37,052 bases of DNA, taken from Bacteroidota bacterium. Lineage in GTDB: Bacteria > Bacteroidota > Bacteroidia > Chitinophagales > Chitinophagaceae. Shown here one piece after another: positions 15,334 to 24,758 of the stretch. The position numbers and the translations under genes are program-made. The stretch covers positions 1 through 37,052 of the forward strand of contig JABDBG010000017.1 in the NCBI GenBank assembly GCA_013288745.1, in the 5' to 3' direction. Every line of letters begins with the position of its first letter. Position 1 is the first letter of the stretch. The notes beneath the pieces were generated by a model that saw nothing but the letters and a program-made list of their open reading frames with translations, did no database searches and had not been told where the DNA came from.

Positions 15334-16077
15334 TCATGCGATCAAAAATTCAACTTCACCAAAATTAAATTGCTTCTGTGTAGTATCTGTAACAAGTAAT
15401 TGTCCGCCTGCTGTAACGCTATTAATGACTGTTTCAAAAATTTCATTGTTATGTTTCAATGTTATTTTCTCATTTAATTTATACAGTAACAGATTGTATT
15501 CTTTTAACAAAATATCAAATGATCTTTCGTTGATCTCACTTACTCTTTTCATTACCAGCAAATGAAGTTCTTTCGCCAATTCAACTACATCGAAATTTTT
15601 ACCGGTTATTTGTTTTAGAGAGACCGGATTTTTTAACTCCTCGCTAAATTTTGTTTGGTTGATATTGATGCCAATGCCCACCACTGCCCACTTCCAATTA
15701 GCGCCTCTTAATACCGTCTCAATTAAAACGCCACCTGCCTTTCTGTCACGCCAGTACAGGTCATTTGGCCATTTGATCTTTGTCTCATCGCCGCCATATT
15801 TGTTAAAAAAATCAAAACATGCTAAGGCTATTGCAATGGATAAATAAAATTGTTGTTGCTGTTGTAATGGCTCCGGGTCAATCACAATGCTGATTGCAAT
15901 GTTTTCTCCCGTACCCGTTTGCCAAAGTTTGCCTCTCTGGCCCTTTCCTCTGGTTTGTTCATGCGCAAAAAAAGCTTCGCCATGCCTCGCCAATCCAGCA
16001 TGAGCCCTTGCCATGGCATAGTTGTTGGTACTATCCACACTATCCAAAATTGTAAAAGAAAAATCTGCCGGGGGCAT
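15334..16077 (-). CDS. birA: Biotin--[acetyl-CoA-carboxylase] ligase
   Basis: 247 residues from the ATG at 16077. It activates biotin with ATP and attaches it to the carboxyl carrier protein. Visible signatures are DSVDSTNNYAM (about 10-20), the biotinyl-AMP loop TRGKGQRGKLWQT (about 42-54), WPNDLYW with the catalytic Lys upstream (KIKWPND), GGVLIET and VGIGININ. The N-terminal helix-turn-helix of E. coli BirA is absent, so it is a group I ligase without repressor function. In-frame starts at 16137 and 16089 exist but would add residues not seen in the family. It is divergent from rsfS, the order usual in Bacteroidota. Confidence 0.93.
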   Translation of the reverse strand: MPPADFSFTILDSVDSTNNYAMARAHAGLARHGEAFFAHEQTRGKGQRGKLWQTGTGENIAISIVIDPEPLQQQQQFYLSIAIALACFDFFNKYGGDETKIKWPNDLYWRDRKAGGVLIETVLRGANWKWAVVGIGININQTKFSEELKNPVSLKQITGKNFDVVELAKELHLLVMKRVSEINERSFDILLKEYNLLLYKLNEKITLKHNNEIFETVINSVTAGGQLLVTDTTQKQFNFGEVEFLIA

Positions 16078-16101
16078 AATAGAAATCATTAATAAAGAAA
16101 T

Positions 16102-16117
16102 AGTACTTTTGAGTACT
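16102..16117 (+). promoter_or_regulatory. rsfS promoter candidate embedded in an AGTACT inverted repeat
   Basis: TACTTTTG (16104-16111) matches TAnnTTTG and would start rsfS transcripts near 16118, giving a leader of about 65 bases. It is framed by two AGTACT hexamers (16102-16107 and 16112-16117) separated by TTTG. The arrangement could be an operator for the divergent birA/rsfS pair. No clear -33 element is seen. Confidence 0.35.
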
Positions 16118-16183
16118 TGCAAGCTACAGGCTATCACCTAAAAAAACAAAAGGTTTTCAATGTAGCAGCAGCAAAATAACTAA

Positions 16184-16603
16184 ATGAAAAAAGACAAGAA
16201 CTTGAGCAATCTTACAGTATTGGATACACGAAAAAAGAGCATTACGCGCTTAACCAGGAGCAGCAAAGTTTTTAAAACAATTGTCAGCACCATTCTGGAA
16301 AGAAAAGGAGAGAAGATCGTTAGCCTGGATCTTCGTAAAATTCCGGAAGCCGTTGCTGATTTTTTTATCATCTGCGAAGCAACGAACAGTACACAATTAA
16401 AAGCGATTGCAGATTATATCGAATTCGAAGTAAAAGAAAAGTGCGGAGAGATTGCTTACAAACATGAAGGCAGGCAGGCACAACAATGGATATTGATCGA
16501 CTACGTGAATATTGTAGTACATATCATGCTTCCGGAACCACGAAAATTTTATCGTCTTGAAGAAATGTGGAGCGACGCTTCTTCATTAGAACATAATGAC
16601 TAA
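16184..16603 (+). CDS. rsfS: Ribosomal silencing factor RsfS (Iojap/YbeB family)
   Basis: 139 residues. RsfS binds ribosomal protein uL14 and blocks joining of the subunits when nutrients run out. The core begins at about residue 28 and shows the family words KIVSLDLRKIPEAVADFFIICEATNSTQLKAIADYIE (cited in part), then HEGRQAQQWILIDYVNIVVHIMLPEPRKFYRLEEMWSDA, where the QWILIDYVNIVVHI strand and the RxFYxLExLW end are diagnostic. About 25 basic residues precede the core. ftsH follows 54 bp downstream and lutC after it, an order conserved in this phylum. Confidence 0.93.
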   Translation: MKKDKNLSNLTVLDTRKKSITRLTRSSKVFKTIVSTILERKGEKIVSLDLRKIPEAVADFFIICEATNSTQLKAIADYIEFEVKEKCGEIAYKHEGRQAQQWILIDYVNIVVHIMLPEPRKFYRLEEMWSDASSLEHND

Positions 16604-16657
16604 CTTAAACAGGTTATCTTAAACGGTAACAATCAAAAATAATTAGCACATAGAATT

Positions 16658-18739
16658 ATGGCATACAAACCACAAGGATTTAAAAAAACAAATCCAGAGA
16701 ACACTCCACCGGAAGAGAATCAGCCAAAAAATATCAGACCACGTTTTAATATTTATTGGATATACGGCCTTGTATTCGCCGCTATTGTTGGTTATACTTT
16801 TTTACAGAATTCTGTTAATATTGATGCAGGTGAAACCAACCAGGTGAAATTCACTGCAATGGTTAAGCAAGGCGATATTGAAAAAATCAAAACCATCCGT
16901 AATAAAAAGATCGTCCGCATTTTTATAAATACAGATAGCTTAAAGAAGAAATCGGCTTTCTACACAGATATCCTGGGTAAAGACGGTTATCAGGCTGCAC
17001 TTAAAACTGCCGAACCGCAATTGTTTTTCAGCATCGTAGATGACAAAACATTTGCTGAACAAATGATCGGTTTTTATACAGCCAATCCAACAGTTGCACA
17101 GGTGCCGGATTCTCCGGATGATGAAGGAGAATTGTTCGGACAATTGATCTCTACCTTATTGCCTATTTTATTGATCGGATTATTATTCGTGTTGATGATG
17201 CGTAAAGTTGGCGGACCGGGCGGCGGAAGCGGTGGACCGGGCGGCATCTTCAATATCGGAAAATCTAAAGCAACATTATTTGATAAAACAACAAGAGTAA
17301 ATATCAACTTCGGAGATGTGGCTGGTTTAGATGAAGCGAAAGTTGAAGTGATGGAAATTGTTGACTTCTTAAAAAATCCAAAAAAATATACGGCCTTAGG
17401 TGGTAAAATTCCTAAAGGTGCATTATTGATCGGCCCTCCGGGTACAGGTAAAACATTATTGGCAAAAGCTGTTGCGGGTGAAGCACAAGTGCCTTTCTTC
17501 AGTTTAAGCGGTAGTGATTTTGTTGAGATGTTTGTAGGTGTTGGTGCCAGCCGCGTTCGTGATCTGTTTAAACAGGCAAGAGAAAAAGCTCCTTGTATCA
17601 TTTTCATTGATGAGATCGATGCGATAGGCAGAGCAAGAGGTAAGAACATGATGATGAGCAATGATGAAAGAGAAAATACTTTGAATCAATTGCTGGTTGA
17701 AATGGATGGTTTCGGAACTGATCTTGGTATCATCATCTTAGCTGCAACAAACAGGCCCGATGTATTAGATACAGCTTTATTAAGACCGGGAAGATTCGAC
17801 AGACAAATTACAATCGATCGTCCGGATCTGGTTGGGCGCGAAGCAATATTCAAAGTGCATTTAGAAACAATTAAAATTTCTGAAACATTAGATATTCATA
17901 AGCTGGCTGAACAAACACCGGGTTTTGCCGGAGCAGATATTGCGAATGTTTGTAACGAAGCCGCCTTGATCGCTGCAAGAAAAAATAAAGAGTCGGTTGA
18001 TATGTCTGATTTTCAGGATGCTATTGATCGTGTGATCGGCGGGTTGGAAAAAAAGAACAAGATCATTTCTCCTGAAGAAAAAGAGATCATTGCTTATCAT
18101 GAAGCCGGCCACGCTATTTGTGGTTGGTATTTAGAGCATGCTTACCCGTTATTAAAAGTAACGATCGTTCCACGCGGTACAGCTGCATTGGGTTATGCAC
18201 AATACACGCCGAAAGAACAATATTTATATAACACCGATCAATTGATGGATCAGATTTGTATGACATTGGGTGGTAGAGCAAGTGAAGATATTTTCTTCGG
18301 AAAAATAAGCACCGGCGCTAGTAACGATCTTCAGCAGATCACCAAGATCGCATACAGTATGATCACTGTGTATGGCATGAATGATAAAATTGGTAATGTT
18401 AGTTTCTACGATCCTGCGCAAGACAATACCTTTACTAAACCTTTCAGTGAAGAAACAGGTAAAATGATCGATCAGGAAGTACGTAAACTAATTGAAGTTG
18501 CCTACGAAAAAACAAAGGCCTTACTAACAGAAAAAAGAGGTGATGTAGAAAAATTAGCAAAAGAATTACTGAAGAAAGAAGTATTGTTCCAAAGCGATGT
18601 AGAAACATTAATTGGCAAACGTCCTTTCGAAGAAAAGAAATTGTTAGATGATCCTAAGGTTGATCCAAAAGATGCAGTTGCTGAAGATCCTACAACACAA
18701 TCTTTACCGGAAGAATTAATTAATCCGCCGGCAATTTAA
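16658..18739 (+). CDS. ftsH: ATP-dependent zinc metalloprotease FtsH
   Basis: 693 residues, an inner-membrane hexameric AAA+ protease that degrades misfolded membrane proteins and short-lived regulators. It has two membrane helices (about 33-50 and 163-183) flanking a periplasmic domain, and a Gly-rich linker ([12 protein letters not shown], about 188-199). Next come Walker A GPPGTGKT (about 259-266), Walker [12 protein letters not shown], the pore [15 protein letters not shown] region, and the SRH with RPGRFDRQ. The zinc site is HEAGH (H481, E482, H485), with the third ligand in the later ASEDIFFG segment. The C-terminus after about 650 is acidic and poorly conserved. It is co-directional with rsfS (54 bp gap) and lutC (11 bp gap). 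Confidence 0.97.
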   Translation: MAYKPQGFKKTNPENTPPEENQPKNIRPRFNIYWIYGLVFAAIVGYTFLQNSVNIDAGETNQVKFTAMVKQGDIEKIKTIRNKKIVRIFINTDSLKKKSAFYTDILGKDGYQAALKTAEPQLFFSIVDDKTFAEQMIGFYTANPTVAQVPDSPDDEGELFGQLISTLLPILLIGLLFVLMMRKVGGPGGGSGGPGGIFNIGKSKATLFDKTTRVNINFGDVAGLDEAKVEVMEIVDFLKNPKKYTALGGKIPKGALLIGPPGTGKTLLAKAVAGEAQVPFFSLSGSDFVEMFVGVGASRVRDLFKQAREKAPCIIFIDEIDAIGRARGKNMMMSNDERENTLNQLLVEMDGFGTDLGIIILAATNRPDVLDTALLRPGRFDRQITIDRPDLVGREAIFKVHLETIKISETLDIHKLAEQTPGFAGADIANVCNEAALIAARKNKESVDMSDFQDAIDRVIGGLEKKNKIISPEEKEIIAYHEAGHAICGWYLEHAYPLLKVTIVPRGTAALGYAQYTPKEQYLYNTDQLMDQICMTLGGRASEDIFFGKISTGASNDLQQITKIAYSMITVYGMNDKIGNVSFYDPAQDNTFTKPFSEETGKMIDQEVRKLIEVAYEKTKALLTEKRGDVEKLAKELLKKEVLFQSDVETLIGKRPFEEKKLLDDPKVDPKDAVAEDPTTQSLPEELINPPAI

Positions 18740-18750
18740 AACTCATTAAT

Positions 18751-19371
18751 TTGTCTACTGCAAAAGAAAATATATTAAAAAGAATAAAGCAGGCACTGGC
18801 TAAACCGGTGCCTTTGCCTTTTCCCGAAAGCGACGAAAAAACAGCCATTTTTGAAACACCCCAAGATGAGCTGGATGTAACGTTTGCAGAGGCCTTTACA
18901 CAATTGCAGGGGAAATTCGCTTTTTGTTTTGATGAAAAAGATATGCAACAACAATTGCAACAACTGATCACAGATAAACAATGGTCCAAAATTTATTGCA
19001 AAGAAGACAGGTGGAACGAACAATTCAGCAATACTATTAACCTTGCAACATCGGATGCTGCTATTACTGGTTGTGAATGTTTAGTTGCAAGAACCGGCAC
19101 AATAGTACTAAGTGCGGCTGAACAAAGCGGGCGCACTGTTAGTGTATATGCACCAATACATATTTGCATCGCTTACACCAATCAATTGGTATTTGATATA
19201 AAAGATGCAATTGAATTGGTAAATAAAAAATACAATGGCAATATTCCATCACTCATAACATTTGCCAGCGGGCCGAGCCGTACGGCAGATATTGAAAAAA
19301 CTTTAGTAACGGGTGTACACGGACCGAAAGAGGTTTACCTGTTTTTAATAGATACGCCTCCAAATAATTAA
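18751..19371 (+). CDS. LutC/YkgG (LUD domain) family protein
   Basis: 206 residues, TTG start at 18751 giving the family-typical opening MSTAKENILKRIKQAL. The LUD domain shows TSDAAITGCECLVARTGTIVLSAAEQSGRTVSVYAP (cited in part) and the C-terminal SGPSRTADIEKTLVTGVHGPKEVYLFLID, including the conserved GxHGP. In lactate-utilisation operons LutC works with LutA and LutB, but neither is present. In Bacteroidota a LutC-like gene sits after ftsH without them, so lactate oxidation should not be assumed. It starts 11 bp after ftsH and is probably co-transcribed. The family is clear, the role open. Confidence 0.87.
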   Translation: MSTAKENILKRIKQALAKPVPLPFPESDEKTAIFETPQDELDVTFAEAFTQLQGKFAFCFDEKDMQQQLQQLITDKQWSKIYCKEDRWNEQFSNTINLATSDAAITGCECLVARTGTIVLSAAEQSGRTVSVYAPIHICIAYTNQLVFDIKDAIELVNKKYNGNIPSLITFASGPSRTADIEKTLVTGVHGPKEVYLFLIDTPPNN

Positions 19372-19389
19372 TACGCTCAATGAAAAATG

Positions 19390-19414
19390 AATTGTTATTT
19401 TTGAAATAACAATT
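19390..19414 (+). promoter_or_regulatory. 11-bp perfect palindrome covering a -7 promoter element, upstream of lpxH
   Basis: AATTGTTATTT (19390-19400) and AAATAACAATT (19404-19414) are perfect complements around a 3-base loop. TATTTTTG (19396-19403), a full TAnnTTTG match, sits at the centre. Transcripts would start near 19410, about 29 bases before the lpxH TTG. Operator or hairpin are both possible; it is too A+T-rich for a typical terminator. Confidence 0.5.
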
Positions 19415-19438
19415 ATTTCACCAGTCATTCACCAAGTT

Positions 19439-20194
19439 TTGAATAGCAGTAATAATAAAAAGATCTATTTCCTTTCCGACTTTCACCTTGGCGCACCCAA
19501 TGCTGAAGCAAGTTTAGTTAGAGAAAAAAAAATCATTCAATTCCTGGATGAAATAAAACAGGATGCTGAAGAAATTTTTATTGTAGGCGATCTGTTTGAT
19601 TTTTGGTATGAATATAAAAAAGTGGTGCCGCGTGGATATGTCCGCATATTGGGTAAATTAGCAGAACTAACAGATAGCGGGATCCGAGTTCATTTTTTTG
19701 TAGGTAATCATGATATGTGGATGAAAGATTATTTTCAAAAAGAATTAAATATCCCTGTATACTTTGAACCTAAAACTTTCGAATTCAACAATAAAAAATT
19801 CATGATCGGTCATGGTGATGGACTGGGTCCGGGCGATGGAGGTTACAAATTCATCAAAAAAATATTTCGCAATAAATTTTGTCAATGGCTTTTTGGTGTA
19901 CTGCCATCTTCCGTAGGAATAGGTATCGCGCATTATTTTTCGAACAAAAGCAGAAGCAGGGAAGACAGCAATATTGAAGTATTTTTAGGAGAAGAGAATG
20001 AATGGCTGCTTATTTATTCTAAAGAGGTTTTACAAAAAGAGCATTTTGATTTTTTCATTTTTGGCCATCGCCATCTCCCAATCGATTTTAAATTAAACGA
20101 AAACAGCCGGTATATTAATTTGGGCGAATGGATCAACTACAATAGCTACGCCGTGTTTGATGGTAATACCCTAGAACTAAAATATTACAAATGA
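19439..20194 (+). CDS. lpxH: UDP-2,3-diacylglucosamine diphosphatase (LpxH family)
   Basis: 251 residues. It splits UDP-2,3-diacylglucosamine to lipid X and UMP in lipid A synthesis, at the inner face of the inner membrane. All metallophosphoesterase motifs are visible: D14 and H16 in SDFHLG, D51 in VGDLFDFW, N90-H91-D92 in VGNHDMW, H125 in IGHGDG, and H210 with H212 in FGHRHLP. The middle helical cap (about 130-180) carries the expected hydrophobic and basic residues. The start is TTG at 19439, just before [18 protein letters not shown]; no ATG is available before the first motif. It overlaps the next gene by 4 bp (ATGA). Confidence 0.93.
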   Translation: MNSSNNKKIYFLSDFHLGAPNAEASLVREKKIIQFLDEIKQDAEEIFIVGDLFDFWYEYKKVVPRGYVRILGKLAELTDSGIRVHFFVGNHDMWMKDYFQKELNIPVYFEPKTFEFNNKKFMIGHGDGLGPGDGGYKFIKKIFRNKFCQWLFGVLPSSVGIGIAHYFSNKSRSREDSNIEVFLGEENEWLLIYSKEVLQKEHFDFFIFGHRHLPIDFKLNENSRYINLGEWINYNSYAVFDGNTLELKYYK

Positions 20195-21009
20195 ACAATC
20201 TGAAAAAAATAGTATTCTCTTTTTATTTTTTAATGATAGCCAGTTCCGCTATTGCACAAACAGATTCTTCCATTACTTATATCAAAACGATCCCGGGCGA
20301 TTATAAATATTTTACGGTTGACAACCTTGGCGACGAATACCTTGTGACTGTCAATGATCAATTAAAAAAATTTAAAGCCGATGGAGATTCTATCGGCATA
20401 TTTAATGATGTTAAAAAATTCGGTACACTTACAACCATTGATGCAACCAATCCACTCAGGATCTTGTTATACTATGAAGATTTTGCCAGCATCGTTGTTT
20501 TAGATAGATTTTTAAACGTATTGACAACTATCAATCTGCGCCAGCAAAACATTTTTAAGGTCCGCGCTATCACAACCTCTTACGATAATAATATTTGGCT
20601 ATATGATGAAGGCGATAGTAAAGTAAAAAAAATCGATATCAACGGCAATGTATTATCCGAAACAGTGGACCTTAGAATAATCTTTGACTCTGTTCCGTCG
20701 CCTGTAAAAATAATCGACAAGGATGGGTTTATTTATTTGTATGATCCGCATAAAGGCTTTTACATTTTTGATTATTATGGAGGCTTGAAAAATAGTATCC
20801 CTTTTCTTCAATGGAAAAATACAGAAGTCATAAAGGGTAATATGTATGGCTTTAGCGATTCGCTCCTGTATGCTTACAAACTTGGTTCATTAAATCTTTT
20901 ACAATATCCGTTACCTCTATCTTTTTCAAATGCCATACAAATAAAAGCCGGTAACAATATGGCGTATGTATTGAAAAAAGATGGGCTGCACGTATTTTCA
21001 GTAAAATAA
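20191..21009 (+). CDS. Secreted protein of unknown function, beta-propeller-like
   Basis: 272 residues, not a family I recognise. The signal peptide is clear (hydrophobic about 7-18, cleavage near AIAQ at 20-23). The mature chain is made of short strand pairs with turns such as [35 protein letters not shown] and [15 protein letters not shown], spaced about 40 residues apart. That resembles blades of a beta-propeller of the kind seen in periplasmic or outer-membrane scaffold proteins. No catalytic motif is seen. It overlaps lpxH by 4 bp (ATGA), so it is translationally coupled, and it precedes uppS and bamA. An envelope role is likely from context alone. Confidence 0.8.
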   Translation: MNNLKKIVFSFYFLMIASSAIAQTDSSITYIKTIPGDYKYFTVDNLGDEYLVTVNDQLKKFKADGDSIGIFNDVKKFGTLTTIDATNPLRILLYYEDFASIVVLDRFLNVLTTINLRQQNIFKVRAITTSYDNNIWLYDEGDSKVKKIDINGNVLSETVDLRIIFDSVPSPVKIIDKDGFIYLYDPHKGFYIFDYYGGLKNSIPFLQWKNTEVIKGNMYGFSDSLLYAYKLGSLNLLQYPLPLSFSNAIQIKAGNNMAYVLKKDGLHVFSVK

Positions 21010-21063
21010 CAGCTACTCGTTTGCTATATTTTGCCTAAAAAAACTATTCCAACTAAATTTTGC

Positions 21064-21105
21064 TATTTTTGCTCCCCAAAGTCAGGCTACGAGCCTGACT
21101 CATAG
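21064..21105 (+). promoter_or_regulatory. Candidate uppS promoter followed by a perfect 9-bp hairpin
   Basis: TATTTTTG (21064-21071) fits the -7 element. It is followed at once by AGTCAGGCT (21080-21088), loop ACG, and AGCCTGACT (21092-21100), a perfect stem at the predicted 5' end of the transcript, 16 bases before the uppS ATG. GTTTTT lies 5 bases after the stem, so it might instead terminate the lpxH transcript. The two roles cannot be separated by sequence. Confidence 0.5.
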
Positions 21106-21116
21106 TTTTTAAGGAC

Positions 21117-21881
21117 ATGAGTTTAAAGGAAAATATACATATTGACCGATTGCCCAATCACATTGCTATTATAATGGATGGTAACGGGCGATGGGCAAAA
21201 GAAAAAGGAGAAGACCGTCTTTTTGGACATTTACATGGCGTTGAAAGTGTGCGGGATATTGTAGAAGGCTGTGCAGAGTTAGGTGTAAAATACCTTACGC
21301 TGTATGCATTTAGTACTGAAAACTGGGATCGGCCGGCCTATGAAGTAAGCGGATTGATGGAGTTATTGATAGATACCATCCGTAAAGAGGTGCCCGTTCT
21401 GAATAAAAACAATATCAGGCTTCATATGATTGGTGACAGTACCATGCTGCCCGAAAATGCAAGGCGTGAACTGAAAGAAGCTTTAGATGAAACGAGTGGA
21501 AATACAGGCCTGAACCTGATCATGGCTTTAAGTTACAGCAGCCGTTGGGAAATTGTGAACACGGTACAGCAAATTGCTGAAGCTGTCAAAGAAGGAAAAT
21601 TAGAACCAAAAGATATTTCGCAAAATACCATACAACAATACCTTACAACCAGTGCTTTTCCTGATCCGGAACTAATGATCCGAACAAGTGGAGAATATAG
21701 GATCAGCAATTTTTTGCTGTACCAACTGGCATATTCCGAATTATATTTCACTAATACGCTTTGGCCGGACTTTAGGAAAGAAAATCTGTATGAAGCCATA
21801 ATAGATTTTCAGAATAGAGAGCGACGTTTTGGTAAAACCGGCGATCAGATAAAAAAAGGGCAAAAAACGGCTAATCACTAG
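21117..21881 (+). CDS. uppS: Isoprenyl transferase (undecaprenyl diphosphate synthase)
   Basis: 254 residues. It adds cis isoprene units to farnesyl diphosphate to make the C55 carrier for peptidoglycan and O-antigen. The opening PNHIAIIMDGNGRWAK (about 13-28) holds the catalytic D21 and the diphosphate-binding loop. GHLHGVESVRDIVEGC, LTLYAFSTENWDRP and the C-terminal RTSGEYRISNFLLYQLAYSELYFT (with RxSGExRxSNF) are diagnostic. The second DP motif region (WPDF) follows. In this phylum uppS generally precedes bamA, as here (92 bp gap). dxs at 579 supplies the same pathway. Confidence 0.95.
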   Translation: MSLKENIHIDRLPNHIAIIMDGNGRWAKEKGEDRLFGHLHGVESVRDIVEGCAELGVKYLTLYAFSTENWDRPAYEVSGLMELLIDTIRKEVPVLNKNNIRLHMIGDSTMLPENARRELKEALDETSGNTGLNLIMALSYSSRWEIVNTVQQIAEAVKEGKLEPKDISQNTIQQYLTTSAFPDPELMIRTSGEYRISNFLLYQLAYSELYFTNTLWPDFRKENLYEAIIDFQNRERRFGKTGDQIKKGQKTANH

Positions 21882-21973
21882 ATAATCAATTCAAAGGAGA
21901 TTAGCCTTGCAGGCTCATTTAACAAATACTTTTCAATAATAGCAGTTAATTTGCCGTTCGTAAAAAACAATTA

Positions 21974-24730
21974 ATGCACAGGATTTACCAGGGTCTTTTT
22001 CTTATTATAAGTGTTTTTTTCAGTAGCACGTCAGTAATTGCCCAAAATAAGGTTGATTCTAGCACTTCTGTATTGGTTGATTCTACGCCTGTGTCCGTAA
22101 ATCCCGAATTAAATGGCATTTACGACACCAAATCTCCCAAAATCTATACTATTTCAGCTATTACGGTAACCGGCACCAAATCTTTTGATCAAAATCTGAT
22201 TACTTCTATTTCAGGCCTTGCCATAGGAGATAAAGTACAAATTCCCGGAACGGATGAGTTTAGCAAAGCAATTAATAAGCTTTGGAAACAAAATCTTATC
22301 TCTAACGTAGAAATATACCTTACAAACCTTGCAGGAACGAACCTTTCCGTAGAGATCGCTATTACTGAAAGGCCAAGATTATCTGATTATGATATCGTCG
22401 GCGTTAAAAAAACAGAAAAGGATGATCTTAAGAAGAAAATAGGTCTTGCCAAAGAAAAGGTTGTAACTGAAAACGCCAAGCGTAATACCGTCGATGTTAT
22501 TAAAAATTATTACGACGAAAAAGGCTATCAAAATGTAACCGTAAAGGTTAAAGAGGAAATTTCTAAATCGGCTAAAAATTCGATGAAACTGACCTTTTTT
22601 GTTGATAAAGGCAACAAAGTGAAGGTAAATTCAATAAATTTCGTTGGAAACCAAAATGCTACGGACCAAAAATTAAAAAAGCAAATGAGCGGTACAAAAG
22701 AGCTTACACGCTTTACGCTTTTTCCTCCTCCAGTACCAAATCCATATCATGATACAGCCTCAAAACTTAGTTTTAAAGAATATGTACAAGAATATGGCTT
22801 CTTAATTCCAAATCAAACGGGCATAATTCTCGAACCGTATTTTCGTCCAACTTTTGCCAATGCAAAGTTTAACAGGGATAAATATGCCGAAGACAAAGAC
22901 AAAATAATAGATTATTACAATAGCAAAGGTTACAGAGATGTTGAAATTGTTGCAGATACAAATATTACCAATGAAAAAGGCAACAGGGATATTTTTGTCA
23001 AAATAGCGGAAGGAAGTAAATATTACTTTGGTAACATTACCTGGAGAGGAAATACAAAATATACAGACTCTATCTTAACCTTAATATTGGGCATTAAAAA
23101 AGGAGATGTATATAATCAGCAATTACTAAATAAACGCTTGGGCAAACAATTGTCGCCTGAAGGTGGTGATATTGGTAGTTTATACCTGGATGACGGTTAT
23201 TTATTTTTCCATGTTGATCCGATTGAAACTGCTGTTTATAATGATACGATTGATTTTGAGATCAGAATGCAGGAAGGTCCTCAGGCAACAATAGGAAGAG
23301 TGGATATCACGGGCAATGAGAAAACGAAAGATTATGTGATCCGCCGTGAGTTAAGAACTGTACCAGGAGAAAAATTCAGTCGTGCTGATGTGATCCGTAC
23401 ACAACGTGAGCTTTCTCAGTTAGGTTTTTTTAATCCTGAAAAAATCACACCCAATATTGTTCCCAATGCTGATAACGGTACTGTTGATATTGGCTGGAGT
23501 GTTGAAGAAAAATCGAGTGATCAGCTGGAGCTTTCTGCCGGATTTGGTGGTGGCATCGGTTTAACAGGTACGCTTGGTGTTACGTTCAATAATTTTTCTG
23601 TAAAAAATATTTTAAAAGGCTCTACCTGGGATCCTTTACCATCGGGTGATGGGCAAAAATTAAGCGCAAGGGTTCAATCTAACGGTAAAGCATACCGCTC
23701 TTATAACTTATCCTTTACAGAACCATGGCTTGGTGGTAGAAAACGCAATTCATTTACCACAAGCATATATAGTACTAAGTACGCTAACACATATGGCCGT
23801 ACCAACAACTATTGCTTAGCCTGCGCAGATACATCTTATATCAGAACGATTGGGGTTGGTGTATCTTTGGGTAAACAGCTTAAATGGCCCGATGATTATT
23901 TTTCATTGGTTTATTCTCTTAACTACCAACAATATAAACTCAGGAACTACCCTAACATATTCAGGGGTTTAAGCAACGGCCTTGCCACTAATGTTAGTTT
24001 AAAAATAGCATTGGCCAGAAGTGCCGCTCAGGGTAATCCAATATTTCCAACCGGTGGATCAAATTTTTTAGTAAGCGGCCAGTTTACATTGCCCTACTCT
24101 TTAATGGGTATAGATGCAGGAACAGCCAGCAATCCATATACCTTACCTGAATTTCATAAATGGCGTTTCAATGGTGAATATTATATTCCATTAGGTAATT
24201 CTATTGGGGCAGATAAGAACCAACAATTTGTTTTAAAAATAGCAGCAAAATTTGGCTATATCGGCAGGTATAATAAAAATTTAACCGTGTCTCCTTTCGA
24301 CCGTTTTCAATTGGGTGATGCCGGCTTAAGTAATACTTTCGCTATCCTTGGATATGATATCATTTCTCAGCGAGGTTATCCGGTTTACAATTCGTCAGAT
24401 CCAAAAATAAATCCTGATAACATTACACCAAACGAATTTTTTACAATTTTTAATAAGTACACTGCGGAAGTTAGATATCCTTTTAGTCTTAACCCAAGTA
24501 GTACTATATTTGGTTTAGCATTTTTTGAAGCAGCAAATGGTTGGTACGATTTTAAAGATTATAATCCGTTTGAATTACGTCGTTCTGTTGGTTTGGGAGC
24601 TCGTTTCTATTTACCGTTATTTGGTTTACTAGGATTTGATTATGGTTTGGGAATTGATAGAATTACACCGGGCCAACCATTAAAAGGTGCGTTTAAATTT
24701 ACCTTCTTATTAGGCCAGGAACCTGAATAA
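21974..24730 (+). CDS. bamA: Outer membrane protein assembly factor BamA (Omp85)
   Basis: 918 residues, longer than E. coli BamA (810), as common in Bacteroidota. It inserts beta-barrel proteins into the outer membrane. The signal peptide is at 1-23 (ends VIAQ). Four or five POTRA modules span roughly residues 50-500, recognisable by repeated strands such as VTVKVKEEI, VKVNSINFVGNQNAT, YYFGNITWRGNTKYTDSIL and ATIGRVDITGNEKTKDYVIRRELR. The barrel follows from about 510, with the SGGFG-like AGFGGGIGLTGTLGV strand, and ends in FKFTFLLGQEPE. A Pro-rich insertion (FPPPVPNPYHD, about 253-263) sits between POTRA modules. The two OmpH genes follow in the same direction. Confidence 0.95.
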   Translation: MHRIYQGLFLIISVFFSSTSVIAQNKVDSSTSVLVDSTPVSVNPELNGIYDTKSPKIYTISAITVTGTKSFDQNLITSISGLAIGDKVQIPGTDEFSKAINKLWKQNLISNVEIYLTNLAGTNLSVEIAITERPRLSDYDIVGVKKTEKDDLKKKIGLAKEKVVTENAKRNTVDVIKNYYDEKGYQNVTVKVKEEISKSAKNSMKLTFFVDKGNKVKVNSINFVGNQNATDQKLKKQMSGTKELTRFTLFPPPVPNPYHDTASKLSFKEYVQEYGFLIPNQTGIILEPYFRPTFANAKFNRDKYAEDKDKIIDYYNSKGYRDVEIVADTNITNEKGNRDIFVKIAEGSKYYFGNITWRGNTKYTDSILTLILGIKKGDVYNQQLLNKRLGKQLSPEGGDIGSLYLDDGYLFFHVDPIETAVYNDTIDFEIRMQEGPQATIGRVDITGNEKTKDYVIRRELRTVPGEKFSRADVIRTQRELSQLGFFNPEKITPNIVPNADNGTVDIGWSVEEKSSDQLELSAGFGGGIGLTGTLGVTFNNFSVKNILKGSTWDPLPSGDGQKLSARVQSNGKAYRSYNLSFTEPWLGGRKRNSFTTSIYSTKYANTYGRTNNYCLACADTSYIRTIGVGVSLGKQLKWPDDYFSLVYSLNYQQYKLRNYPNIFRGLSNGLATNVSLKIALARSAAQGNPIFPTGGSNFLVSGQFTLPYSLMGIDAGTASNPYTLPEFHKWRFNGEYYIPLGNSIGADKNQQFVLKIAAKFGYIGRYNKNLTVSPFDRFQLGDAGLSNTFAILGYDIISQRGYPVYNSSDPKINPDNITPNEFFTIFNKYTAEVRYPFSLNPSSTIFGLAFFEAANGWYDFKDYNPFELRRSVGLGARFYLPLFGLLGFDYGLGIDRITPGQPLKGAFKFTFLLGQEPE

Positions 24731-24758
24731 TAATGATGTTGAATATTAAAACCTTAAT

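Noticed and set aside
18751-19371. Lactate utilisation operon
   Set aside because: Only the LutC-like gene is present, without LutA or LutB, and the gene follows ftsH as in other Bacteroidota.
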